Source of the DNA: Capsicum annuum
Taxonomy: Eukaryota > Streptophyta > Magnoliopsida > Solanales > Solanaceae
Length of the DNA stretch: 64,000 nucleotides
Direction of reading: 5' to 3'
NCBI RefSeq assembly: GCF_002878395.1
Contig: NC_061116.1
Coordinates: 120,517,128 to 120,581,127 of the forward strand
The notes under the pieces are model-generated. The model was given only the letters and a program-made list of their open reading frames with translations. It was not told the origin of the DNA and made no database searches. Position numbers and translations under genes: made by a program. The first letter of the stretch is position 1, and the number at the start of each line of letters is the position of its first letter. Positions 11,655 through 23,514 of this stretch are shown piece after piece.

Positions 11655-12174
11655 GTTCGGTATTTCGGTATTTATGTCCACCCCTACTAGAAAACACATT
11701 TACCAGTGTGGGGGTCCTTATGATTGTGTGCATAGTTCACACTTATATATTTTGGATTAGCTGGGGTCGAGGCATTCCCTGGCCCATCCTTGGATTTACT
11801 TGGTTTGTGTGGTTAACACGCGTTGGGACCCTTTCAGCAGGGGGAGCTGAACACATATAGCCCGTGGGTACCCTCAGGACGGTTAGAGATACACAGTCTA
11901 GGTTAATGATTTTAAAGTTCATGTTTAAACCTTGATACCTATCCCAGCATTATGTGTATATGTATATTTACATGTATGTGAACATGTAAAATGAGTTTGG
12001 ATTTGATTTTAAAATGACATTATTTTATTCCTTCCCTGAGTTACATGAGCTATCATGCTTGGTTGTCTTCCTCTGTTATTTGGGATTATGTTTTGGACAA
12101 CTATAGGGGTGGTCTCCGGCTCTCGCTGGGCTTAAGATACCCATCACGACTAGGCCCGTGGTCGGCTCATGACA

Positions 12175-13314
12175 GAGGTGTCTTGTGCCACTCTCTCAAA
12201 GCAAAGAGTGGTACAAGAATCATCACCACTTTGATTCTTTACTTGTTCTTCGCGCCATAGCTCCACTTTTGTATTGTGGCGCAAGTTGGGACCTCTCCTA
12301 ACCTGATTGGGATTGATTTTAATATTCTAAGGATTTCTAAACTCTATATAAATACCTATCCTACGTGTTTTATCATTAACAACTGATTTAGGGAAGGTAA
12401 AGGTTATGGCGAAGCTCAAGAATGAGGTTTAATTTATTTTTTTTATTTTATTTTTTATTTTTGCCTTGTAAACTCATGAAATCTCTTCTTCCAAAGTGAT
12501 TCATGAGTATCTAAACCTCTTAATTTCTAGAATTGTGGTTGAACAGGGAATTTATGGATTGGTAATCATATTATCTATTTTGTTTTATATCTATTGAGCT
12601 ATTTATGTCTTCTTGCTTTCAATTATTCGTTTGATTGATCACCTTGTGAGTATTAACTAGGGATTGCTTGTTAGAATTGAAAAAGGAAACGACAAGTGTA
12701 AAAAGAGGAAATAAAACTAATTTGTAAACTTTATAGGGAAAGGGAATCGATTCGTCACTTAGAATAGAAATATACCCTATGGCGTAGCTTAGCTGATACC
12801 GATGATATCTTTATGCACTTCACTATTAACCAATAACCATAGAAATATAGGCATTAGGGATAGTCGATTAGGTTTAGAGTTGTTGTAAAAACACTCAATA
12901 TAGCTACAATTGACCTGCAACTAATCACGCAAGAAAGTAAATTAAACAAATGATTGGATAGAGCAATTGGATTATCAAAATACCGCAATCCTATATCTTT
13001 TCTCAAATCTGAATTACAACATAATCAATCTACAAATTGCTTACAATCATTTTTATTTAGATTTAAAACACACAAATTACTCTGTATTATGGGTCACCTA
13101 CTGAATAGATCACATAAGAATTCAAAGTAGAATTTCAATTTGTCAAATCATTGTGGTTACAATACTTGTACTTACAACCTTTATTATTTGTACGACCACA
13201 TACACTTGCATATGTGAAAGGATGTAACAGTTACCAACCAATGCCCAAACATTAAGCCAGCCATTGGCAAATAATATAGTTGGCACATATTCTCAAAGTT
13301 GCCTCTTTACTGAG
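12175..13314 (+). other. LTR-like sequence of an unassigned element, right part
   Basis: Continues the sequence left of 568. It contains CGCGCCATAGCTCC and TGGCGCAAGTTGGGACC, then a TATA-like CTCTATATAAATACC (12340-12356) and a leader-like A/T-rich run. This order resembles the promoter part of TAT/Ogre-class LTRs in Solanaceae, but no coding domain, primer-binding site or TSD confirms it. From about 12700 to 13300 there is no recognisable feature. Confidence 0.35.
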
Positions 13315-14235
13315 GTGAGCCACCTGATTATAAAATTACACAAGGAGAATTTAAGATCATGATCTTTGATAGTATTAGTGTTGAAAATTTTGAGATAAAA
13401 TAGACAGAATATATTGTAAAGTATAATTTGCAAACAAAGGATTAGTTCAACAAGCTTTACTTTGAGAAGGAGAGATACATTCGCTCGTACCTTGATGTGA
13501 TTTTTTAGAAATGATTTGTTGTTTATGCAAAAAAAATAATAAGTAGACGTATATGCTCTTTGATGGATTTGTCAAAGCACCATAAAGATGTTTGATCACC
13601 GGTACAATTTAGCTATAAGAGCTACATATAAGAAAGAGTTGGAAGTGTAATAAAGGTCAGGGGAATTTTATATTGTAAGTGAGCCACTGTTCTATGCATT
13701 AAACTAGTTTATTATATGAATTTCTTAAATACAAAGTTAAGATAATGGAATCACTGTGAGGTCAACACTCCCGACGATCATCAAGTTGACATTGGTGTAG
13801 AGAAATTCATAATTAGTGATCAATCAGTTATTCATAAAAATGATGGAAATTCAGTAGCATACACAGTTAAATATAAGCGTAATGGTAATTATTTAGAGTG
13901 TAGCTGCAAATGGTCAGAGTTAGAGATATACTTTGTTGACATATACTCAAGATCTTATCGCACTAGAAGATTGATAAAATTGATGAAAGATATATATTGA
14001 CAATGTAAAGAAGAGATATTAGTCGAGCCTATATGAATCAATTCTTTCAAGGAGGATGCCTAAACATGACTCTTAAGTACAAGACACACGGGGCATGTTG
14101 TGCATGCAATATAGCATTAGGAATCAATTTAGGAAAGTTAATTATGTCAAGCTCACTTTGAAGAAAATGATGCATGCCTTCAAAATTGGAAGGATGAAAT
14201 TATTGCGACAAGCCCTGATTTGAATGAGTTTGATT
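13315..14235 (+). pseudogene. FAR1/FHY3-like (MULE-derived) pseudogene, 3' fragment
   Basis: Pieces in shifting frames follow FAR1/FHY3 order. FDSISVENFE (13360-13390) and TEYIVKYNLQTKD (13400-13440) lead into LYFEKERYIRSYLDVIF (13458-13510), the region before the conserved WAGMSTTQRSES. FDHRYNLAIRATYKKELEV (about 13590-13650) corresponds to the helical QY..A...K..KE segment. AYTVKYKRNGNYLECSCK (about 13858-13910) corresponds to the SWIM zinc finger with its Cys-x-Cys. Two TAG stops fall where Trp is expected. The DDE centre between the two fragments (about 70 residues) is missing. It is non-functional. It could be a host FAR1-related gene or a MULE transposase. Confidence 0.65.
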
Positions 14236-14242
14236 AAACTAA

Positions 14243-14459
14243 GGGGTCGTTTGGTGTGAGATATAAGAGATAAATAGTCCCGGAGTAAAATGAAGGATTA
14301 TTTTATCCCATGTTTAATTAGAGGTATTAGTTAGTACCAAGATTATTTATCCCACCATTTACACTATAGTGATGGAATAAGTTATCATATATACATGGTG
14401 CAATAACTAATCTCAAAATTAATTAACTTGGGATAAATCTTTCCCAACCAAATGACCCC
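14243..14459. mobile_element. Tourist-like MITE
   Basis: 217 bp with terminal inverted repeats GGGGTCGTTTGGT and ACCAAATGACCCC, flanked by a direct TAA (14240-14242 and 14460-14462), the 3-bp TWA duplication typical of PIF/Harbinger MITEs. No coding capacity. A related copy is the MITE at 42726-60744. Confidence 0.88.
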
Positions 14460-14462
14460 TAA

Positions 14463-15079
14463 AGAGTACAATTCTACTAGACCCCCAATACACTCTATCA
14501 CATGCCAAGACATATACAACTCGAAGTTGAGGAAGACCTGAATACTACTTTATAAGTTCATAGTCATGTGGCATATATGGAGCTAGTAATGGTGGAAGAA
14601 CTGGTGTCAGAGGTAGTGTAGGGGTGGTGGAAATCATGGTGGAAGCGGTTACAACAATTGAGATGGGAGAGGCAGTGGTAGAAACGATCAACATAAAGGT
14701 AGAGGAGCAGGCTCGATAGAGGTTAAAATCCTAGAGAATAGTGTCATTGTGCCTTGGTGCATAGTGTGCAAGCCCTGGTGCATAGTATGCAGTATCATGG
14801 TCCATATACATTTTAATTGCTTTAATAAGAAATATAATTAATGATTCGCAACTTAAAAAATCAGCCTAATAAGGAGCAAAAAACTTGTAGGCTCATCAAT
14901 AATGTGAGACTCTAATTTCAATAAAAAAAAACATGTGACTCACTTTGATTCGACATGAACTATATGACTTTAAAAAAAGTTAACACATAAAATGCCCCTT
15001 CAACTATAACAATATTCTTAATAAGACACCTTGACTTTGTAAAGGTCCTACTACCCCCTTATCCCTATTTAGAATGTGT
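14463..15079. other. Degraded DNA with a Gly-rich, Cys/His coding trace
   Basis: Around 14610-14710 one frame is Gly/Arg-rich (RGGGNHGGSGYNN, GRGSGRNDQHKGRGAGS), and at 14750-14830 it contains spaced Cys and His residues ending HFNCFNKKYN. This is like the Gly-rich tail plus zinc knuckle of some copia gag proteins, but it is broken and the call is weak. Bases 14965-15075 contain ACTTTGTAAAGGTCCTACTACCCCC, which resembles the TIR of the MULE-like element at 37876-39217. Confidence 0.3.
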
Positions 15080-15765
15080 TAGGGGTGTCAACAGATCGGA
15101 GCTTCATCGGAACGATCCAGTTTTGATCACGGTATTAGTCTGGTCACTCTACAATATCGGTTAGAATTGGTAACCCCGATACCTAATGATTTGAAATCTG
15201 ATACCGATGCAGACCCTAGATTTTTTCTGATAGATCCGGTACTGATTGACTCGATTTCAGTCCGGCATCGACCCGATAAACGATTGAATTTTAATTCTTT
15301 TTTAATTAATATAACGTTAATATTATAGCCGTTGGGGAGCAACCAACGGCTATTTTAAGTCCCAAAACAGCCCCCACCCCACTTTCCACCCTCCCAAAGT
15401 ACTCCACTACCCCATTAATAAATTTTTACTATAAATATCCCTTTATACCTATTTTTTTCTCACAAATATTCTCATACTCTCTCTAATATATTAAACTCTA
15501 ACAATCTCCTTAGTATTCTCTTAATATTTATAATTATTGTATTAGCTAGTTGGAGTTAGAGATTTTTAAAAGATATTACAAGCTCCAATTATCATCGTTT
15601 AGAGCAGACGTTCAGTATATTCATTCCAACTTTAATCTCTCTTTTTATTTACTTTAATCTTCATATTTTTATTTTTTAGTATCTATGTTTGTTTACTTTC
15701 ATTAATTTTTGATTTATCATATACTATTTTTTTAATATTTTAGCTATATTTAAAATTAATTATAG

Positions 15766-18056
15766 ATGCCAATAAAAATAGTAGTGGTAAAAAATAATCT
15801 TTGATAAGGTTTTTCATAGAAGTAAAAAAAATAGTGCTACTACTAGTACCGTCTAGATTTAGTAATGTTAATGAAATTTCTTTATCACAGCCTAATGATT
15901 TCGATGTTGGTGCCGGTATGAAATTAGACCATGAGACCCTAAATAGGCATGATAATAATTTCGAAGAAGACTTACCGGAAGAAGATGATATAGAACAACA
16001 AGAGTTAGGTGAAACCCCTACTCTTATTAGTCCGGTTACATAATTACCGGAAGAAGGTAAAGAAGTTCCTCCTTTACCAAAATTTACTAGGTCCAAAGGT
16101 ACCGAACATCCTAAAAGGTCTTTAGTTTGAAAATTTATAAAGCGTGATAGGGTAAAAATTCTGCTACTTGCAATAAATGCAAGAGAGTTATGAAACATTT
16201 GACTAAGGAAACAATGCGAGACAGGGTTGCTAAGTACGCATTTGAGAAAATGTAATAAAGAATTTATTCATCTAGAAAAGGAGGTTAAGGAAAAAAAACA
16301 GTACACCATTGCCGGAAGAATCTATAGGAGGTAATATGGCTCACACTCGATTAAACGTGTATAACCCGAATGGGCCAAGCTCGTCATCGACACATAATAA
16401 GATGTAGATAGAGAATAATTAGTTGCAATGGTTGCTGTTATGGGTTTGTCTTTTAGTTTCTTCACGCCTCGATTTTATTTATTATATTCAAAGAGTATAT
16501 AATCCCTCTTTTGAAAGTTTTTCACGAAGTACAATCAAAAATGATATTTTTAAATATCAAGTTGCACATTGTCATTTTCTTCATTACTTATTTAGTAAAT
16601 TTCATGGTAAAATATCTATTATTTCTGATATGGATCATAGTATTCACAGTAATGATTATTTTACTCTCATGAACCATTGGATTGATCACCATTGAAACAT
16701 GCAAAAGAAAATTATTGCTTATAAATATGTTGGCGAGACAAAAACTAATTGATATATAGCTGGTACAATAGGGGAAAGGTTGAAATATTTTAAGCCTATT
16801 GATAAAATTATGACATACGCATTAGATAATGCCTCTAACAATTTGAAAGTTCTTGATTTTTTAAAATATAGACTATATTCAATAGATGATGATTATTTTA
16901 ATGTCAAATATACTACACATATTAAATTTGATAGTAAAAGACTGTGTTGAGTTGTTTGAAAATGGTTGTTTTAAAGTTTGAGTTGTTTGTAGTTTTATTT
17001 TTAAAAATAAAAAAATGCTATAATGGATGATTTTAAATGTTGTTGTGGAGAATGTGAAATTGTAGAAAAGTTTCAAGAGAAATTTCGATTAGATGGAAAT
17101 CTTTATATCAAATGCTTGATGTTGCCTATGAATACGTGAACCTATACAATTAGTTTATTATGCTTATTATTCAGATGTTGATTAAGACTAAGTGATTTGG
17201 ACTAAAATAGAAGAACTTTTTAAATTTTTGAAAACTTTTTATCAAGCTACAAACACAGTATCTGCTTAATATACTCCAACTATTTCTTCTATTTTAATAA
17301 ATATTACCGCTTTGTCTAAATGCTGAATATAAGAAAATTCCTTTGCTCAAAGACTCAATTGTGGCTATGGTTGATAAATTTAAAAAAATATTTTTTCCTA
17401 TTCCACAATTTATTTGACAGCTACTTTATATACTCATTTTTCAAATAAATTGGTGTAATGATGTTCAAAAAAATTATAAAAATTTAGAAATCAAACCTCA
17501 TGAAAAGTCAGTAGTTGAAATTTGTTGTGCTAGCATAGTACCTAAAGCTGGGAGTTTATATAACTTGTATCAAGTTAGGAAGAAAATATTTCTTCGGTTG
17601 AACCTCCTATTTCTAGGCCTAGATTTGATGATTTAGATAACGAGGTGGGTGAAGAATTTGATTTTCAATGTTCTAGTAGTATTGATTTTGATTCATATCT
17701 TTCTTAGGATCGGAATAATATTAGAGATGAAAATGGACAACTTCAACTTTTAGCATGGTGGAAGACCCGTATCAAATAATTTTCAAAGCTTTCAAGGGTG
17801 GTTCGAGATGTGCTAGCAATTTAAGCGTATTCAGTTTCTTCGAAGTAAGCTTTTTGCTTGAAAAGATTTATCATTGGAGGTCATCGATATTCATTAGCAA
17901 AGGATAGTTTAAAGATTTTGGTATTATCTAGAGATTAGATCAATGCCGAATGGAGAAATTTTTGGCTCCCAAAATTACCACCCCAAATCGAAGATGAAAT
18001 ATTTGAGGAATATAGTGAGGATGGAATAGACACAATGGAAGAATAAGGATAAAGAT
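15766..18056 (+). pseudogene. hAT transposase relic
   Basis: N-terminal acidic segment (15840-16040; NEISLSQPNDFDVGAG, HDNNFEEDLPEEDDIEQQEL). At 16480-16695 an open frame reads RVYNPSFESFSRSTIKNDIF, ISIISDMDHSIHSNDYFTLM and NHWIDHHW. This matches the hAT core (V.NP.F..FSR.T...D; SD.WTS...Y...T.H.ID). The catalytic-core DNAS motif is at 16820-16845 (ALDNASNN). Near the C-terminus, QLQLLAWWKTRI and SRVVRDVLAI (17745-17825) correspond to the WW and dimerisation region. Many stops and frameshifts. Clearly hAT, with no function left. Confidence 0.8.
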
Positions 18057-18289
18057 CAATTTCGAAAAATATTTCCATCAAAGAAATAGCTAAGTTACAA
18101 CTAAAATATTTTAGATATTATAGATATTAATAAGATACTAGAGTTGAGCTTTAATTCAAATAGAACCCTTCCTAGAAGGTAACTGCGTAGATTAGATTCT
18201 CTTTTAATATTTGTAATACATGTGCAAACTACGATATTTGAATAAATATATAGATTATTCACCTTAAATTAATTTTAAAATTTGTCTTG

Positions 18290-18720
18290 TATTTAATACA
18301 ATTAATGTTATAAATAACTCAGCTAAAATTATAAAATTTATATTTGTAAATTTAACATTTTAAAAAAAATAAACTTTAACAGTTTAATTTTATAAAGTTA
18401 GGAAAAGTTTTATAAATTCCTATAAGTTAATTATAAAATTTTTATAAGTCAAGTTTAATATTTTTTTTTACAAGTTTTTGAAAAAAAAAAATTATAATTC
18501 AAAAACTTTTAAATTTTTATAAGTTAGGAAAAGTTTTATAAATTATTATAAGTTAATGTTATAAAATTTCCATAAGTCAAGTTTAATACCTTTTTTACAA
18601 GTTTTTGAAAAACAAAAAATTAGAAGTCAAAAAGTTATAAATTTTTATAAAGTTTGAAATAAAAAATATTTTTATATAATAAAAATTTTCAAGAAGGGAA
18701 TTTCTTTTTAGTTTTAAAAA
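18290..18720. repeat. AT-rich direct repeat in the hAT relic
   Basis: TTATAAGTTAGGAAAAGTTTTATAAATT and neighbouring GTCAAGTTTAATA...TTTTTTACAAGTTTTTGAAAAA occur twice about 120 bp apart (near 18397-18490 and 18518-18620). Non-coding, in the 3' part of the transposon. Confidence 0.7.
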
Positions 18721-18830
18721 ATGGTTTTTATAATTATATCATTTAAATTAAAAAAATGTTAAACCCGAATTTTAATCAGGTCCGACCCAAGTCCTAACTG
18801 GTAACCAACAAATCGGGTTGGAACACTTTA

Positions 18831-19467
18831 TAAAAAACGAATATTTTTTTAAAAAAAATTGACATTTATTTCATTAAAAATGCTTTTATTTTATTTAATT
18901 TATTTTAATTTATTTATCAATAGTTTCCTATGTCTTGTTTGATGTAACTCTCAAAATTCTCTATTCTTCATTTTTTCCTATTAATTTCTTGCTTCTCTTT
19001 TCCTCTGATCTTCTTTCTCCACTATTTCTTAAAGCTCTTTATTCTTGAGTTTATTTCTTGATACTTGAAATTTGTATCAAAAAATTTGTCCTTGGCTATG
19101 ATAATAAAGAGTTATGAAGAGATCGAAAAAAATGAAATAGTGATGACTTCATTAGAAAAATGATCGATAATGGAGGACAATATGGTTAGGATCTACATCA
19201 AAATAGCAATTAATAAAAGTATTTGTCATCTTGATGGTAGAAGCTGTGGGATGGAGTTAGGGGAGGAAGAACAAAATCAGGGAAGAAAAAATGAAAAAGA
19301 AAAAGAAAAAAGTGTAAAAACATAAATAAAATAAAATAATAAAATTTTGACCCAAAGCAGGTGGTTATTAGAGCATGATTTACACCTTATTTTGTAACTG
19401 AGTCTAAACAATAAAGGTTGTACTTTAAATATGAAACAATATTTAAATACAAACACGGGATTGGAAA
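18831..19467. other. Unassigned AT-rich DNA left of copia element 2
   Basis: A/T-rich and non-coding, with a purine-rich run at 19280-19315. No repeat partner or gene similarity seen. Confidence 0.4.
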
Positions 19468-19923
19468 TGTAGAAAATCTGAGAACAATAATTAGGAAAAT
19501 TTTCTCGATGTATTATTTCTCCATAATCAATGTATTTATACAAGTATATAAAATAAAAAAAATAATGTGTAAATATAAACAGTTGTCTAAATCCTATTAG
19601 TTCTAAACATATGTTAATAACTAACTTTATTCCTCTCTGTGCTTCTCAGATACTTGTCACATGTTGAGACTTGAGAGGATATTTCTAGAAGGGATCCTAG
19701 CTAGACGGCTGAGATGAAATCTCTTGAAACTCTTAAATATCAGGTGACTAGGATTAGATCTTTGTATTGTGGTCTGATGCTTGCCACGTAAGTGTAAATT
19801 TAGAAATACCACCTAATGACCTTTGAAGTTTTCTTCTCCTTATTTACCGACTTTAATAACTTCAATAGAGCTTTCCCTTTTAGATCTATATCTAATGGCA
19901 ATCTTCTTCCTTTATTATCATCA
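19468..19923 (-). repeat. 3' LTR of copia element 2
   Basis: Plus strand begins TGTAGAAAATCTGAG and ends TTATCATCA; it aligns along its length with 39714-40135. In element orientation the start reads TGATGATAAT against TGTTGAGAAT in the other LTR, so the first dinucleotide is kept. Divergence by eye is clearly higher than in copia element 1. Confidence 0.85.
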
Positions 19924-20333
19924 ATATTCCTTCTCAAGATGGAGGGGATCGATGTGAGTCCCATCTTGACAAGAAGACGATGGTACGATGGGCCAGAAAG
20001 AGACTTTGTGAATATGTCAATTAGTTCATCCTTGGAGGAAAGATAATAAAAAGAAATGAGCCCTAAAAGAAATTATTGACGAATAAAGTGACAGTCTAGT
20101 TTCACACATTTTGTTCATTCATGGAATATGGGATTTTGAGCGATATGGATTGTTGTTTGACTGTAGGAAAGAACGAGTATTGGTAACGTCGGTGGAACTG
20201 ACAAATCCATCAGCAAACTAGTCAACCAAGTGAGTTCCATCACTAATCACCGCATCGATTGATATTCTGCCTCAGCGGATGAAAAGAGACGGATGCTTGT
20301 TTCTTGGATTTCCAAGAAATGGAAGAACCCCAC
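19924..20333 (-). pseudogene. Copia element 2: RNase H, C-terminal part
   Basis: Minus-strand pieces: [12 protein letters not shown] at the right edge, SAEAEYQSM with the RNase H Glu, then FHERTKCVKLDCHFIRQ where KHVD is expected (His to Cys and Asp to Lys changes), and [13 protein letters not shown] near the end. A TGA stop and frameshifts interrupt it. The sequence is cut at 20333 by the solo LTR; the preceding residues are at 24727 onward, and the frame is continuous when the insertion and one CCCAC copy are removed. Confidence 0.85.
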
Positions 20334-20909
20334 TGTAATGACCCTACATTTCATTTTTTCTATTTTCATTTATTTTTGTTGTTAGAGCTTTCCCATATCC
20401 ACTCTAAGTCATTTATGACTTGTTGGGAATGATAGTCCATTTATCGAGCTGTTCATTTGATTTTTAGAGTCAATTCCCTATTTAAAATCTTTACTGGTTC
20501 CAAATTTACACCAGAAAAAACTTTAGTAAAATAATCTTGGATATAAATTTTAATTGTGCCAGCAATTCTGAAATATTGATTTTAGGTTAGGTAGACCTTT
20601 GGTTTGGGCCTCGGGGCACCCAATCTCATTTTGACCTATTAGTTAAAAAATTGGACAATTGAAAATTCGAGTGTGGGATTCATATTTGATCGAAACAACC
20701 TCAGATTAAAAATTCAAATTTGTCATTGCATCAGGAATATTGAATTTAGTGTGATTACATAGTTCTTTTACATATATAGGATTTCAAATGAGTCCCGAGG
20801 CCTTAGCAAAAACTTGAAAATTCTAAGTTTCAGCTTTCAACTGATATCTGGTGCCATGGCAATCGCACCCCCTAGGTTTCTAATTATATTTCAATATGCA
20901 TAGGGGGTA

Positions 20910-20942
20910 TTACGATCGCACAAGAGTATGTTGCGATCGTAA
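20910..20942. repeat. Perfect inverted repeat in the solo LTR
   Basis: Arms TTACGATCGCA (20910-20920) and TGCGATCGTAA (20932-20942) with an 11-bp loop. The surrounding 150 bp has more CGATCG/GCAATC-like motifs in both orientations. It precedes a TATA-like CATAAATAG (about 21017) by about 75 bp. Confidence 0.9.
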
Positions 20943-22228
20943 CATATGTTTTTTACACCATATGGTACGATTATGGTCTGCATGTTGTGATTGCAACATC
21001 TGATTACTTGGTATGGGCATAAATAGATCCCAATCTCGTGAATTTGCTCATTTCCACTTCTTCCATTGAGAGAAAAACCCTAAAAAGGTAAGATATATTT
21101 AAATTGAGTCTTATGGGTGACTTGGAAACTTGATTAACATCTATTATCGCGAATATCTTCGGATTTGAGGTAACATTTCATCCCTTTCTTGGTGAAATTA
21201 TTGGTTCTTGATCCAAAACCCCAAATAGCTTGAGGGGTTGATTTTATCCCCAAATTAGCTTAGTTTTCACCTATTTCTTGAAGGTTATGATTCTTTGATC
21301 ATGTATGAAAGTTGGGCTAACCTCGTAAATGTGATTTTTGTAAGTGGGACCCATTTGGTATTTTTGGTGTCATTTTTGGACCTGAAGTACAATGGTACAA
21401 TATGGATATCATTATTCTCATATTGATGAGTAGATTAAGATTTTTTACCGTAATGGCATTTTAGGATTATGAAGTAGAGATGGATGTTTCGTGAATGGTG
21501 TAAGGATTTGCAGTTCAACTTTGAGGTAGGCTTCTATCTACTCTTCTTTGTAAGATGATGCATGTTATGTATTGCGTGTGAATGTGAATGTTAAGTTTGA
21601 TTATAGGTAGAATGACTTAGTATTAAATATTAAAGTTTGAGGATAAGATGAGGGTTTTGACCCATAAGTTGAAATATTTTATCCCTTTTAGAATCATATT
21701 GCCTCCTTCTTAGATTGAACTAATTCATAGAATGAATATGATATGATGCTAGGGATGTGGTTTAAGCATTGGAAGCATGGTTAGTATAGTTAACCTTATT
21801 TGGGCTATTGTGGTGATATTAAAATATTAGTTTAGGTAGAGTTGAATTAAATGCCCATATTTCTAGATAAAGTTCCTATCTTAGGATTGGATATGGCTTA
21901 CTTGACATCTAGAAGTTGAACTAGATACCTTAGCCTAGTTGGGGTGTAAATTTCTTAAATATGTAAATTAAGGATCAGAAGTGTGTTCCTCAAACCCACC
22001 TTAGGCTAAGACTTATCTTAGCCCTTGTGGACTTAATTGTGGATGTTATGCATAGTTGAGACTATTGAGCCTTTAGAACAAGTTTACTTCATGGCTTGGT
22101 AAATTATGATGAGTTTTCCCGAATTATGACTTAATGGCTTGTGGCTATGCTATGGCATTCTGGACTTGACTTATTGTGTAGTCCATTGACATGCTTGATA
22201 ATATAGACATGGGCATAGTCATGATAAT

Positions 22229-22490
22229 TGGCCTATAGAGATGATATTCCTCTTAGGTGTGATATTTGGCCTATAGAGATGATATTTCTCTTAGATATTT
22301 GTCCTATAGCGATGATATTCCTCTTATATTTGATATTTGGCCTATAGAGATGATATTCCTCTTAGATGTATATTTAATCTATAGAGATAATATTCCCCTT
22401 AGAAGTGATATTTGGCCTATAGAGATGATATTCTCCATAGATATGATATTTGACATATAGAGATGATATTTCTCCATAGTTATGATATGT
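22229..22490. repeat. Tandem array, about 37-bp unit
   Basis: Seven imperfect copies of a unit containing GGCCTATAGAGATGATATTC, spaced 33-39 bp, inside the solo LTR. Confidence 0.9.
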
Positions 22491-22519
22491 GGACTATAGA
22501 TGCGATATGTCTTATAGAT

Positions 22520-22680
22520 ATGATATCTGTCTCCTAGATATGAGATGCTTATTGATATATTGTGCCTCCTAGATGTGAGATGCTTATTGATACATTATGC
22601 CTCCTAGATGTGATATGGTTATTGATATATTATGTCTCCTAGATACGAGATGCTTCATATATGTGAGATGGTTATAGATA
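22520..22680. repeat. Tandem array, 35-bp unit
   Basis: Four copies of CTCCTAGATRTGAGATG plus CTTATTGATATATT, starting near 22531, 22566, 22601 and 22636. It follows directly on the 37-bp array. Confidence 0.88.
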
Positions 22681-23514
22681 TGTTTTATGGCTTATAAAGA
22701 TATTATGCCCTATGAATATTCTATGGCTTATAGATTTGAGATGATTTATGGACATGATTATTGATATGGGTTCCAGATATATCTATGGGTCAAAGGTCGT
22801 GATTATGAGGTCGTAATTATTTCATAAATATTATTGGGCCCAAGGTCGTGTTATGATATGAGTTGACTATCCAGGAAGTGTTTATCCTTTTAAAGGATGT
22901 GATTTTAGTTTATTGATATAATGTATTTATCCTTGTAAAGGATGTGATTGTAGTTTATTGATATATTAATGCTTATGGTTCCATTGTATGAATACTGGTG
23001 ATGGCATACATAGATTTGGTACATTTATAAGCTGGAAAGATCATTGATACAGTTCCAATTATATTATAATCTTATTGTTGTTGTAACTAATTAAGGGTTA
23101 AAGACCACTTTTTACCTTAAAATGGATTTCTTAATAATAATAATAAATGCATGTTTTAATAATAACTTAGATGTAAAAGAGATTAATAATGATGTTTTAA
23201 AAACTTGACCAAGATAGATTTCGGTCTATGATTTGTATTACTAATTATTTTGGTCGTGAAAGACTCCGACCCTTTCTACACTTTCATAATGATTTGCTAC
23301 AGAGGCCACTCCAGTAAATAAACTTACATATTTACACTTTTTTTAGCCACCGATTGAGTTCGTGCACCCATCATATCTAGATACATATCTCTTTCGTATG
23401 GGACAACAGAAGATGCTAGATTGATAACATAACTTTTAGGTAAAACCCAATGACAAATTTTAGTATTGATTTTATATATATGTGTATGTGTGTTGATGAT
23501 TATGATGATACTAA

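Larger units (their letters stand above)
1613..11686 (-). mobile_element. hAT transposon with nested copia element
   Basis: Terminal inverted repeats begin TAGGGGTGGGCGTTC at 1613 and end GTCCACCCCTA at 11686. Subterminal DNA at both ends is rich in GGTTCGGTTT/TTCGGT-type motifs. The 8-bp flank CTAAAAAC (1605-1612) faces CTAGAAAAC (11687-11695), an imperfect duplication. The related LTRs at 44680 and 59765 lack the insertion at this site, showing the empty target. Without the copia element at 3220-8355 the transposon is about 4.9 kb, an ordinary size for an autonomous hAT. The transposase is on the minus strand (8808-10925) and carries frameshifts and stops, so the element is no longer autonomous. 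Confidence 0.85.
568..12174 (+). mobile_element. Chromovirus-type LTR (probable solo LTR), split by a hAT element
   Basis: Starts TGTAATACCCGGG at 568 and ends TCATGACA at 12174. The body (568-1612 plus 11696-12174, about 1.5 kb) matches the LTRs of the chromovirus at 42826-60606 in order. Both contain the stretch AATTTGGGCTTAAAGGAGT, then GTGGAGGTCCCG and a CCGATACTGAAAAC-like block. No primer-binding site follows 12174 and no polypurine tract precedes 568, so no internal region is attached. The 5-bp flanks (AAGAA and GAGGT) do not match, so solo LTR versus truncated LTR is not settled. Bases 600-980 hold many copies of ACGAGTCGT-like and ACGACTCATGA-like motifs in both orientations. Confidence 0.65.
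15080..18830 (+). mobile_element. Degenerate hAT transposon, right end missing
   Basis: The left end TAGGGGTGTCAACAGATCGG (15080) matches hAT TIR starts of the TAGGGGTG type. Inside are a short hairpin around 15330-15350 (GCCGTTGGGGAGCAACCAACGGC) and a transposase relic on the plus strand. The region 18765-18830 (GGTCCGACCCAAGTCC, AATCGGGTTGG) looks like a hAT subterminal region, but the expected CACCCCTA end is absent, so the right boundary is approximate and no TSD can be assigned. Confidence 0.65.

Noticed and set aside
22229..22680. Regular short repeats resembling a CRISPR array
   Set aside because: Units are contiguous and imperfect with no unique spacers, and they lie in a plant LTR.
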